Origin: Pseudofabraea citricarpa
Taxonomy: Eukaryota > Ascomycota > Leotiomycetes > Helotiales > Dermateaceae
Reading direction: 5' to 3'
Length of the DNA stretch: 64,000 nucleotides
Assembly: GCA_029641185.1 (NCBI GenBank)
Contig: JAPWGK010000021.1
Span: 124,001-188,000 of the forward strand
The notes below the pieces were generated by a model, which worked only from the letters and a program-made list of their open reading frames with translations, was not told the origin of the DNA and ran no database searches. The translations under genes were made by a program, and so were the position numbers. Of this stretch, positions 1 to 10,479 are shown piece after piece (position 1 is the first letter of the stretch; each line of letters starts with the position of its first letter).

Positions 1-397
1 TGTGCACGTCTGCAACATCTACAATTAGGTGTTGAGCATAATTTTGATGCGCTGTGCCATTTCTTTGTGCTTCACGTGAAGAGGCGCTTTTTGCTGTCGG
101 TACCCGTGTGATTTGACAGCCTCCATGTGGTTATGGCTTTCTTTCGTTTGAAGTCCTGCATCCTTTGAGTTCTTTCATTTTTTTGGGCTCTCTTGATCTC
201 TTCTTGAGACTCCCCGTCCATCTTGATTGCTCTTTGGAATCTTATCTCTTGAGTTTCTACATCGTTTCTCCTGGCTTTCTTCTCACTTCAGAGTTCCTCT
301 CCTTCTTTGAATCTCTTTCTCAATTCTGGTAGATCTCTTTTCGTTTGAAGAGATCTCACTCCATTCCTCCGTCTACTGTGGAAAGAAAAGCGTCAAA
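1..397. other. Upstream region of the repeat membrane-protein gene
   Basis: No coding sequence is supported here. From about 170 the plus strand is rich in TC/TTC tracts, which resembles the pyrimidine-rich core promoter and 5' leader of filamentous fungal genes. The ATG at 398 has the context CAAAATGG, with A at -3. No clear TATA box was found. Confidence 0.4.
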
Positions 398-2307
398 ATG
401 GCTCAGTAAGCTTTCTCCTCCCTTGAACTCCAATAAGTACTCACTGTCCTAGATCGAACTCCAACAAGCCCGCTTCGGACGATACCGAGACCTTACAACA
501 CTGTCAGAAAAACCCACGATCGCCTGGCCCAGCCCCAGATCATTCCCCAGCAGAGTTGGCCCAAGTTCTGCCAAACATCATCCCTAGCCCTCCACAAATC
601 CCACGATCGCCTGGCCCAGCTCCAGATCATTCCCCAGCAGAGTTGGCCCAAGTTCTGCCAAACGTCATCTCTAGCCCTCCACAAATCCCACGATCGCCTG
701 GCCCAGCTCCAGATCATTCCCCACCAGATTTGGCCCAAGTTCTGCCAAACGTCATTCCTAGCCCTCAACAAATCCCACGATCGCCTGGCCCAGCTCCAGA
801 TCATTCCCCACCAGAGTTGGCCCAAGTTCTACCAAACATCATCCCTCCACAAATCCCACGATCGCCTGGCCCAGCTCCAGATCATTCCCCAGCAGAATTG
901 GCCCAAGTTCCACCAAACACCATCCCTAGCCCTCCACAAATCCCTTGTCAAGTTACCGAAGCAGAGGAAGACCGTTCGAATGCCACACGGGGATATGGAA
1001 ATCTTTACATGGCAGTCTGTTTGACCTTGGCCAAGATCTGCCAACTTGTTGCGACATATTTAACATGGGTCTGGACACTGGTCATGGGTGTACTCCTGTA
1101 CCTTGGAAGATTTGCCATGCTTATAGCAAGACTTATCCCTTTCACAAAAATCTTCGGTATGATGGTAGCCGGCTTGTTCATTATCCTAGGCTCATACGTT
1201 GTCATTGTTGCCATGGTTCAGACGGAGTTTCCATTCGCTTCTAATAGCACCAGAGTCGTTGGCAAAACTCTTACCCCAAAGATTTGTGCGGCTCCAATAG
1301 TCCCCCTTGTTGATCCATACTACGGAGCCATTTGCGATACACCTTTGCATATACCGGTCTCTAGCGATATTATCTCGGCACATCAGGTAACCGATATAGC
1401 TGCTAGCATTATTATCGACGAAGAATTCTGGGATAACATCGCAGAATATAGTTTATACTTCGACTGGGCGAGCACACAACTTCGATCTAGTCGGGACGCT
1501 TATCTTAAGCTGGACCATGAGGTATATCGAGCCTCGTTGAAGCGTGGGGCTTCAAGACCAACCCTTATGACTCTTAATAAGCCGATTACCCAAGTGATCA
1601 GGCTCCTTACAGACCAAGCAGCAGATCTGGGCAGGTACAATATAAAAGTCTCTATTGATCTTGGATTCACTGCCGGACTATTGAAGGAAACTCGCCGTGC
1701 TTTACAGAACGAACGACCACCACAAGAGACACTCAGCACCTCAACGTTGGTGCGCACCTATATTCAACAAGCAGATCTGGCAACAAGCAATATCGGAAGT
1801 TTAATTTCCCTGCTCGATGAAATGATTTCTCTCGAAAAGGAATCTCAGGGTGCTGTTGAAGCTGTGAGGAAAGCGTTTGGTTTTGCATTTATGGATATGG
1901 AAAGGGAGCAAGAATCACAGCAAACCTTTGCAGATACAGCCTACGACTCTCTCTGGTTCTTCAGCCGCTGGTTCACTGGCCGTACTATTATTCCAAAACC
2001 TTCTGTCTTGTCAGTTCTCGGCCAGGGCATCGCTACCTCCTCTGATACGGAGCAGCATCTCTTTCGCCTCAAAGATATTCTGATAAACAAGCTGGACGAG
2101 TGGCATGCTTTTCACAAAGTCCTTAGCACAAGTCCTATGATTTCTGATGAAACGTCTCTTGAACAACATCTGAAGCAATTGGATGATATGTATAACTTCT
2201 CAATACGCCGTGTTAAAGAAATCAATAAAAATATACAGGTTGCGAAGGAGAAAATGAAGATGAAGAAAACCGGAGTGGAAGATAGCACATTGATGATTAG
2301 CGTTTAG
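398..2307 (+). CDS. Repeat-bearing multi-pass membrane protein, unknown function
   Basis: Two exons, 398-405 and 453-2307, give 620 aa. The 47-bp intron (406-452) has GTAAGC and CTAG ends. I chose ATG 398 because splicing joins it in frame to the long ORF and adds about 37 residues before the TTG at 556. Residues 24-166 are five tandem copies of a Pro-rich unit (PRSPGPAPDHSP...LAQVLPN). Residues about 187-265 are strongly hydrophobic and could hold two or three membrane spans. The rest is a soluble, mostly helical, charged domain ending in a Lys/Glu/Met-rich tail (KEKMKMKK). I recognise no known domain. The C-terminal stretch SLEQHL resembles TLEQHL near the end of the minus-strand gene at 4399-5523, and both have a short membrane anchor followed by a helical domain, so they may be distant paralogues. 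It converges with the GNAT gene downstream. Confidence 0.75.
513..941 (+). repeat. In-frame 87-bp coding minisatellite, 5 copies
   Basis: Units start at 513, 600, 687, 774 and 855. The first three and the last are 87 bp. The fourth is 81 bp because it has lost two codons. Every length is a multiple of three, so the reading frame is kept. Each unit encodes a 29-residue (27 in the short copy) Pro/Ser-rich segment. Copies differ at only a few bases, which suggests recent expansion or homogenisation. Confidence 0.95.
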
Positions 2308-2903
2308 CAACCTTCCCATAGCAGCTTACAATGACAAGATTGTCTCTGCGTGAGGCGGAAGGGGGGAAGTACATGTAATTTGATTAATTTCTATCAGTTT
2401 GGGTTACTTGAAATTGGAATTATTAAAAAATTGATCTTCTCATAATCATTTAGTACGAATCTGCGGTCCTCTCCCTCTCAAAGAAAGGTAGAATGAAAAT
2501 GGTAGTATGGTACTTAACTCAAATGACACAACTGCATTGAAATAACCAAGGCGGAAATTCCCATATGCTCTCTTTTTGACTTGACTCGCACAAATATATC
2601 TGGGTGAAAAATGAAATACTTCCTTGTATTTACAAGTTGGCTTTTGCTCTTTGCGACCAAGAACTAACACTACAATAACATTTCAGAATAAACGCTCTCT
2701 ATAGGTACGGAAAGAGATTATAACAGGGCCTTGTGCAAAGCAGTCCCTCTTTTAGTAACCGTGGATGCCTTTACAACTGTCCCCGCTGCATCGATAAAAA
2801 GAATGCGGTCGACTTGGCGCGGCGATCAGAATATTACAGACTCCTAGCCAAACTTCCTTGCATTTCTATATATAGGACTTAACCAAACTTTGGGAGACAT
2901 TGA
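2308..2903. other. Convergent intergenic region
   Basis: This lies between the 3' ends of the repeat membrane gene (plus) and the GNAT gene (minus). It is AT-rich. Only short ORFs without recognisable features occur. It presumably holds both 3' untranslated regions. Confidence 0.4.
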
Positions 2904-3628
2904 TTATTTGAAGGGCCTCTCCAAATAGAAGAATTGCAAGTCGCTCTTCTTTCCCCCTTCGTTTACGGCACGCACTAGAAATTCCTTCTTGTAATCTCCC
3001 TTTTGAAAGCCAGCTTTCTCCAACACTCTCATGCTTGCACCATTGTCGGGATCCGCACCTGCCTCCAGCCGCGTAAAGCCTTTGTTTTCTGTTACACGTG
3101 TCAGCAGCTTCGAACAAGCTTAACGTTTCTGAGATGAGATTTAAATCAAACCTTCGGACTCCCAAAACATTTTCAAGAATATAGTCAGTATTTCAGACAT
3201 ATACCCTTTCCCCCAATAATCTGGATTAATTTTGTATGCCAACTCGGCCTTCCTGGGAGTACCCACGATGCCTATCATCTTGGGCTTTTCGGCTTTTAAG
3301 TGGGAGTCGCTGCTATCTGCAGTTATTGATTTGGTAGAAGGCTTGAGCATGATTGCCCATCTCTGGTTCCAAGGCTGCTCCGGAGTAGGCAAACTGTTTA
3401 ACATCGAGACACGAGTCTCTTCGGGATCTCTATGAGGTGCACCTGTCCTAATTACCCGGCCAGTGAGAATTACCGGTGAAACAGCCTCGCAAGAATGATT
3501 GAAAAGGAAACTCACGACCAAAGCATCGATCCAGGCGATGACATAATCTCAAAATAATCCTGAAGATGTTCCTCCACGTTCAGGGTTTGCAACCAAAGCC
3601 GCTCCGATTCAGCTGCATACACTGCCAT
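2904..3628 (-). CDS. GNAT-family N-acetyltransferase (RimJ/RimL-like)
   Basis: Three minus-strand exons, 3628-3516, 3447-3152 and 3088-2904, give 197 aa. Intron 1 starts GTGAGT and ends TTAG. Intron 2 starts GTTTGA and ends ACAG after a CTGAC branch site. Exon 1 begins MAVYAAESERLWLQTL, the usual beta-1/alpha-1 start of RimJ/RimL-like acetyltransferases. The middle has IGIVGT followed by ELAYKINPDYWGKGYM, which carries the acetyl-CoA-binding segment (WGKGYM, equivalent to Q/R-x-x-G-x-G/A). The last exon has NGASMRVLEKAGF, the classic C-terminal GNAT motif for a residual Asn and the second fold half. Members transfer acetyl from acetyl-CoA to amines. The substrate cannot be read from sequence. 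It is probably cytosolic, as no signal peptide is seen. Confidence 0.85.
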
Positions 3629-4398
3629 TGATATCGCCAGCTGTCTTCGTAAGCTCTCTGCAGTACTTTCGACTATAACACAAATATTGTAATTTGTAAG
3701 GGGCTAGAGGAGACGGGTGTTAGAACTATAGGGAGACTCTTTTTTTTTTCGCAAAGAAACATTCGAAAGCGAAGAAAGGGTCGGTCAGCCAGTTCCGGCC
3801 CCCCTGACGACTTCACACCTTACGATTAGAGTCACATGATGTACTATACCTATTAAGGTATTGCTAGGCCCGATAGAGCCTAGTGCTTCGAGATCTTGAA
3901 CAAGTCAACGCATTAACCCAATTAAGCTGCGATAGTATTATGTTACTATATATGCTAAAACCTGAGAATCGTAGCTAAATAAAATAGAATAAGTCATAGA
4001 ATAAACCTAATAAGAAAAGATTTGTGATTCTAAAACTATAGATTCGTTTTATAATAGGGTATATCTCGCTACCCAAGAACAAGAATAAATATTTTAAGAA
4101 AAGTTATAATTGCCTTAATCTTAGTGCTACTCCTTTTCTTTTCTTTTCTTTTATTATCTCTTGTTGTTTGTTAAACAAGTATATGGAATTATATTTCGAC
4201 CTTATTATAAATACTATACTATCTTGTTACAAGTTTTATAACTTTGAGTTGCAGCGTATATATTGATTCTTATATTTCGGGGTTAAGGGGAGGGATTAAC
4301 ATGACACTTAGCTAATAATAGAGGGTCACTAAAATCAAATAATAGCAGAGCGATAATAAGATAATCACTATTCATTTCCTCGGGATAAATAAATTTCC
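3629..4398. other. AT-rich intergenic DNA, possibly an old RIP-affected remnant
   Basis: From about 3840 to 4370 the sequence is rich in TA and poor in coding potential, with phrases such as CCTATTAAGGTATT and TTACTATATATGC that resemble the RIP-damaged interior of the element at 55.6-58.1 kb. CpA and TpG are reduced but not absent. A TTTTC tract lies at 4133-4152. I see no ORF, TIR or recognisable transposon protein here. Confidence 0.35.
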
Positions 4399-5523
4399 TT
4401 ACTGCCCCTTCTTCGCGCCTAGGAACTTTCGCTGAAGCGTCCCATCTTTAGTTTTCGCCTGTTTACGAATTCTCTCATATCCGTAATCAAAGTCCTGTAT
4501 CGGCGCAAGCATAGCGATAGCTCCATTCTGTAGTGCTTTGATATTAGCTAAATGTTGCTCAAGGGTGACATGACCGTGGACCACAACATTCTGTAACAGT
4601 TTACTGATATCAGCCAAGCGATTCCGTTTGGCTACTAATGAGCTTCGAATGCTATTAAATTCGCCAAGACCCAAGTCAATTGTCTGCAGGTTTGAGATAA
4701 AAGACGGGGAGAAAAGAGCTAGTAGTGGCGACATGGGGCGCAGGTGAGGTTCAGTCTTCCCACGCTGCAAAACCAACTGCTTCTTACCGTCGTTTATAGA
4801 CCCCGGATGGTCATTCGTGAGCTCATTCCTCATTTGCTCATAAAACGGCTGTGATCGTATCCATATATTATTATAAGCACGCTCCGTCTTCTTCCCTTCA
4901 TTTATAATCTCATCTATGCTTTCAATTGCGCCGTCAATGATACTGGTACCATAGATGGCCAATCTTCTATAAACCCTGACTACGTCGCTTGCTGGAACGA
5001 CCTCGAGAGTCAATCGTGTAGCATGTTTCATGGCATCCTCGATCAAGTCGAGTATAGTGCCAGCTTCCACCTGAATCCTAAACGTCGGCGATTGTATTTC
5101 TACTGCATATACACCCAGAAAATTTTCCGCATCTAGAATTGCGCTATACACATATCCAAATTCCATTTTACGGTCCAAATTCCAACCTCCATGTGGTTTG
5201 TGGTCCTCTCTGAATCGATGCAGGTTTACTTCTACGCCTAGTTTGAGGCAAATATCTTCTTTTGCGACGATTTCCTCGATTACTGGTCCGATTGATAGAA
5301 AAAGTAAGTGCGTGCGGTTTCCAAAATCCTCATCGACGACCAACTGCTTCAAGTCGTAATTTAATTCCTCGATGGTGCGTGCGTCCCTTTGTTCTGTGAT
5401 AAAGGTTCGGAGGCTTTGGTAACAGGGGCTGATGAAGCCGATAGCAAGCGCGACGAAGAGGACCAGAATTCCGGTAGCTCTAGCCGGCGATGCAGAAACA
5501 AATGCTCGTAATCTTCGAAACAT
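4399..5523 (-). CDS. Membrane-anchored fungal protein, unknown function
   Basis: Single exon, 374 aa. I chose the ATG at 5523 (context AACGAAAACATGTTT, A at -3). The upstream extension to 5697 is open but has low-complexity, non-conserved-looking sequence. The protein starts MFRRLRAFVSASPARAT, then one hydrophobic span (GILVLFVALAIGF, about residues 17-31), then a long helical, charged domain and a basic C-terminus (KFLGAKKGQ). The likely topology is a signal-anchor. No family is recognised. The TLEQHL segment near residue 330 resembles SLEQHL near the end of the protein at 398-2307, and both share the anchor-plus-helical-domain plan. The gene sits between AT-rich blocks, typical of accessory, lineage-specific genes. 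Confidence 0.65.
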   Translation of the reverse strand: MFRRLRAFVSASPARATGILVLFVALAIGFISPCYQSLRTFITEQRDARTIEELNYDLKQLVVDEDFGNRTHLLFLSIGPVIEEIVAKEDICLKLGVEVNLHRFREDHKPHGGWNLDRKMEFGYVYSAILDAENFLGVYAVEIQSPTFRIQVEAGTILDLIEDAMKHATRLTLEVVPASDVVRVYRRLAIYGTSIIDGAIESIDEIINEGKKTERAYNNIWIRSQPFYEQMRNELTNDHPGSINDGKKQLVLQRGKTEPHLRPMSPLLALFSPSFISNLQTIDLGLGEFNSIRSSLVAKRNRLADISKLLQNVVVHGHVTLEQHLANIKALQNGAIAMLAPIQDFDYGYERIRKQAKTKDGTLQRKFLGAKKGQ

Positions 5524-8482
5524 GTTTTCGTTTGGTTTCTTGGTTGAATGGATGGTAGTATGATGATTAAGGGAGAGCCAGGAGAGGGGTAACTTATATG
5601 CTGATCGTACTCTTTGTTCCTCCAAGCTTTTAGCGATAGATGGATTGTTTGTATAGTTTGCCGAGGGCCTGCTCATTACAAGTGATCTGTAATCCATCTT
5701 CAGAGAGTGAAAAATATCAGCTTAGTTGTTGGGATTATGAACTAAGAACTAACGCGGGAAGTGTAAAATACAAGGTATCTGGAAACACAAATCAAAGAAA
5801 TTTGTCTTGCAAGGTTGACGACATGAATTTATTCACATTCTGAGGCAAAATCTATCGAAACTCGGGGCATGGTTCTTATCGCATCTAATAAGATGTCGCT
5901 AAGTACCTACTTAATCGACTGCTCTCCCACCCTCGAGCCCCCTCGAGCCCCTTTACCCACTTGCTCGCTTAACCAGACTTAGCGAGTCTTATCACTTTAT
6001 CAGTTGCATATTGGCCTGTGATATTCTAAAAACTCCAGTGATCAAAGCATATGCTTAGAACTCGAATACAGATCAGTACCCGGTTAGCGCTGAATGTATT
6101 ATCATGGAAGAGCTGCCTGGCATTGAAGTTGAGCCGGTCTAGCATAAAATCGGAACCACAGATCGCCCGCCTTTGCCCTAGACCATAGCAGAAATCCTGG
6201 TCCGAAAATTCTTTCATAAGGTTTGATAGTCTTTATTTTCAGTAACTGTAAATGCATTAGAACAACACGGACAGACCCTATATTAGCTACCAATCCACAA
6301 CCAAGACGGAAAGGTTGTTAACGCGCGGTTTGCTATTAGGAATTCAATTAGTAGTGAAGTTATCAGTAATCGACAGAGCACTGTACCATGCAATCCACGC
6401 CCTTGTAACATACTTTAGTAACCATCTTACATATTTCACGATAGGCCAACAAAGAACTGCCTCATTTACCAAGACGGGTTTTGACATCTCAAGTTAGTCA
6501 AGCATTGTTTATCGGGATTTTGCCCCAAATATTGAACGTCATTCTTCCAAACAGCAAAGCTTAATCTATATAGCAAAAAAGCAAGAAGAAGCTACTGGCA
6601 CTATTCTCTACAAAGTAATTGTGTTTATCTGTTTGTTATCCATGTGTTTTCTGCCGCTACGGCACGATTTCTTGATCTAGCTATCTCAAATATTAATCTA
6701 CTATCTAAGATCTATTTCCAGATGGGTGGATAAGCTCTCCGTTTTCCTCGCTATAATATGGTCTTTGTGCTTAATCTGGTGAAATATCCTCCTCGTTTTC
6801 GTCTTTGTGTGTTTTGCAGATTAAGGCTGCTCGGCTGGTCTCCAAAGCCTGTGAATTGATATGGAGATACTCGAATTAGAATTTGACCTGCATGTGGATT
6901 TAAGACTTATGTTAATATTTCAGTGGACAGGCTTTTGCTTTCATCCTTGATAATTGATTCATACACCAAGAATATATGGAATACGCCTTCCTCCATACGT
7001 GTATCAAACAAGTGCGCTATATATGGCGATTGAGCGACTTTAAAAAGTGCTTGGAGATTATGATCAGGACGCTTGGACCAAATGTTAATCTACAACACAT
7101 CTCAGGACGTCAAGTAAGTTTTCACGGGACATTTGTCTGAAATTAGAAACTTCAATAAGAACCGAATGCCATGGGACCTACATAACATAGAACCTGGGAC
7201 TTTTTCTAGTTTCCGACCTTCCACGTGATGATTGCTTGGAGACTCAAGCTCAACAAGAACCACTTTTATGTCAACAACCTTGCTGCCAGGATCAGAACTG
7301 ACAATGTACAAGCATTTCACTTCTTGTTTTGGCCAGTGATGAACCTAATATGATTGCATCACAAAATGCGTTTCGGTGACATTCGAGCCTGTTGGGTGGA
7401 TGTTTCGTCCGGAGTGTAATTTTTCTAGGACAGACTGAAATTAACTGCATGAGTATAATTATTTATGAAAAGAAAGCCAAGGGACAAAAAGTACCGGCAC
7501 GATCATCTGATAATTTTTGGAAAGCGTGGATATAGTTATATGGTGGGAAATAATGAGAAGGAGAAGACAAGTTCGACCTTTGTGATTGGCGTGGGAAAGA
7601 ATGGCTTTCCCAAACTGACCGGGGACGCTGAATGGCAAAGTTCGGATTACGCATGAACAAGGTCCTAGAAATGCACCATGATCATGATTCATCTGAAACC
7701 CCTTACCCAAAACGTTAGCTTCTGCTTAGCTCTCAGGTCTTGGTGCTGGGCGAGGCGATCCCGCTGGGCATCTTGCAATTCTGGTTTTTGATTCCTGATG
7801 ATGAATGTTTTGAAGAGTTGGCGATTACTTCACGACTTCATGACTTCAGCAACCTATCAGCCCACTTACCTTTCTAATCAGCTTCTCGGATAAGGTATCA
7901 GCAGATACGAACTGCCGTTCCCTTTGAGATGCGTCCAAGAACCGCGACACGTAAGCGAGATGTCTTGTCACCAAGCCTATTCGCTATAATGAAAAAGCTA
8001 GAAAACTTCATGTGCTCTGGAATAAGTTTCGGTTCGTCGTAAGTTCGTTCTCTAGAAGAAGCCAATAAGCAGAGTGAACAAATTTGAAGATCTACCGTGG
8101 TTGTCGAGATCTCAACGCATCTGAATGCCGTAAGTAGTACGTGAGTTCATCACGTGTCGACGATTGCTACAGCGACGGGGGGGTGGCACTCAGCCATGGC
8201 GGACCACTGAACGAAGCCCCAGCAGCCCCTACAGCGCCCGCGGAACCCCTACAACTCCCCAAGAAACGCCCCCAAGACCACAAGCAGCCGGGAACGGAAA
8301 AATCGACGATGGATGGACACGGATCCGCCAAGCAATGACGCAGATGAACCCGCCCAACTTTTCTGTTCCTCTTCTTCTCCTGACAACTAAAGACATCCCA
8401 CCATCACTATCACTACCACCCACACAACACCACCGATGCTCTCCAACACTCCTGAGAGCACCATATACAATTTTCAAACATC
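5524..8482. other. Gene-poor 3-kb stretch
   Basis: Only short ORFs occur on both strands. I could not assemble spliced genes from them. An imperfect duplication of CCTCGAGCCCC lies at about 5931-5952. A minus-strand stretch at 7102-7320 (72 codons, beginning MKCLYIV) is protein-like but lacks identifiable motifs or splice-supported extensions. From about 8160 the sequence becomes GC-rich and probably holds the promoter and 5' leader of the next gene. Confidence 0.4.
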
Positions 8483-9884
8483 ATGCCCGAGGTTATTCGG
8501 GGCGTCCGTTCCCATTCCTCGTCCCGTACGATCCCTCCGACCAGCCCGCAACATGATCGAAGGGTGACCTTTGAGAATGGCCGTGAGGACTCGACCAATT
8601 CCCTACAACAGCAGCAGCAAGACACGGGCGATTCACAACTACGGTCGAATTCACAACGACGACGGTCATCGAACCGCGAGCGCGAAGAGCGAGATGCCTA
8701 CTACGATAGTCGAGCAGCGACGCAGCAGGAATATCAGCGACGCGCGAGCACGCTACAATCATACTATGTCGAGCATCCCGATCTCCTCCCACAATTGCCC
8801 TTCACCTTCCGGCACGGCTTCAAGCGATGGAGGCTGGCGGGTTATATCGCTTTAATGGTCTTCGACGCGTGCATCGTGCCAATTGGATTATACTACGCTA
8901 TGACTTTTGGAGGGCACGTCGAGGGGTTCATTGTGTTTGCTGTCGTCACAGCCATCTGGGGTGGTCCGACATACGTCGAGTTCGCAGTACGGTCTCTGCG
9001 TTTAATCAAGAAAGAGCATTTCTACAAACCGCTCGGGGCAAACCAGCGCTGGGCCTTCGATATCACGAATTGGATACTAGTGCTGACCATTACGGCTGTG
9101 ACAGCACTATTAATTGTTGGCGCAGCGCCTCACGATGTGTTTTTGAGAGTGCTGTCCATGCCTGGGCCGGCCATTCTTTACTGCATCTGCGGACCTATTT
9201 TTCTCATGAGTTTATACCACCTCTGTGGATGGAAGGCTCCATTCCGGATCAGTTCGACTGAGAAAGGCAAGCCAGTGATGCCAGGAATCTACTACATTGT
9301 GGAAGATATTGTTGGGGTGAATGCAGGAGGAGGCCGGCCGTTCCGAGAAGGATGGGCAGCGAGGTATCATGCAAGTCCGATCTTCCGGAAGATGCTTCGA
9401 GACCAGTCGTGGTTCTGGTCGATATCAGGATTACTCGTAGCAGGCGCGTGCACCGTGGTAGTTGTGATTAACCCGATCCCGGAACCCGTCGCCTATGGGA
9501 TTGGTATGTTTTCTCTCTTCCGTGTCCGAACAAGAGCTAACGCGCTGTTTAGGTTGGGGAGTCCCATTCCTTTGGGCCGGTATATGGGCGGCAATTACAG
9601 TGCCTTGGGTCCGTGCTGTGATGCACAAGGAAACGGTAAGCTGGGAGGAGGAGTCCGGCATGATGGAAGCCAGAATGACAAAGACCATCGTACCACAACC
9701 AGCCGGCCAAGAGCCTCGAACCAACAAGACTTCCGAGTCGTCGACGTCGGGCGAGACGACGGTCGGCCACCCAGAACACGAACATAATAATAGTCCTCGC
9801 GAGGGCGGACCAACCGGTGGCGTGTTATCGACACCACCCGACGTGCACGAATCCCGCACGACGGAAGAAACGATGGCCAAGTAA
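8483..9884 (+). CDS. Multi-pass membrane protein conserved-looking, unknown function
   Basis: Two exons, 8483-9503 and 9553-9884, give 450 aa. The 49-bp intron starts GTATGT, has a GCTAAC branch site and ends TTAG. Without splicing the reading frame shifts and the last membrane segment is lost. Residues 1-100 are polar and low complexity (QQQQQ, Ser/Arg-rich), likely cytosolic and disordered. Hydrophobic spans follow at about 113-135, 142-160, 187-212, 224-246, 316-336 and, across the splice junction, 338-362 (GIGWGVPFLWAGIWAAI), so about six. The tail is Ser/Thr/Glu-rich and hydrophilic. I know of similar uncharacterised integral membrane proteins in Pezizomycotina but cannot give a function. 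Its 3' end faces the 3' end of the GH31 gene. Confidence 0.8.
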
Positions 9885-10479
9885 ACAAAGAGACGATCTG
9901 CTCTCTGTCGTGTCTTTTCCCCTGGTTATGAATGAGATGGGAAATGAAAGACCCCGCTGTATTATACCTACCTTTGTTCGCTTTAGCGTCGCTCGTCACT
10001 TTCTTTACTGGCCGGCTCGGAACGGAATTTAAAGACTAATAAATCTCGCTTTTTTTCTTCTTCTACCTTTACTTCTTCTATCAAGAGCACACAATTATAT
10101 ACCCTGTTTTGAGTCTGAGAGATGTTGGTTGTGTTGGCTCTTTTGATCTCCTCTGATTGTGGCCTCTTGAGATTATCCGTAGACGTGCTTGCGTGCCATA
10201 TTATGGCTGAAATGAAATGAAACGATACCAAGAATTGATCGAATCAGTCAGTTTAAACATTAGGAGAGTGGGAATGAGAGTAAGATGAAAAAGAAAAAGA
10301 AAACATGTGATTCTAGAGATGAGGGATATATGCGTAAATCACAAGATCGTGTTAAGATTGAGTACGTCAGTCACAATGAAGCTGAACAGCCCAAGCAAGG
10401 AATCAAAGCAAGTCATCAAAATCAATCAACGAATAAAACAATTCCAGCCTCTTCTCTTTTATTGATTCGATTCAATCAT
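9885..10479. other. Convergent intergenic region
   Basis: This holds the 3' flanks of the membrane-protein gene and the GH31 gene. It has a polypyrimidine stretch at about 10047-10080 and an A-rich AAGAAAAAGAAAAC stretch near 10286. No coding sequence or RNA gene is seen. Confidence 0.4.

Noticed and set aside
493..825. Minus-strand 110-codon ORF over the minisatellite
   Set aside because: It is the antisense reading of the 87-bp repeat, which is stop-free in several frames. The plus frame has an intron, membrane spans and a full gene.
513..941. CRISPR-like array
   Set aside because: Units are contiguous without unique spacers, in frame with a protein, and the genome is fungal.
7102..7320. 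Minus-strand ORF of 72 codons
   Set aside because: Protein-like composition but no motif, no start context and no splice-supported extension.
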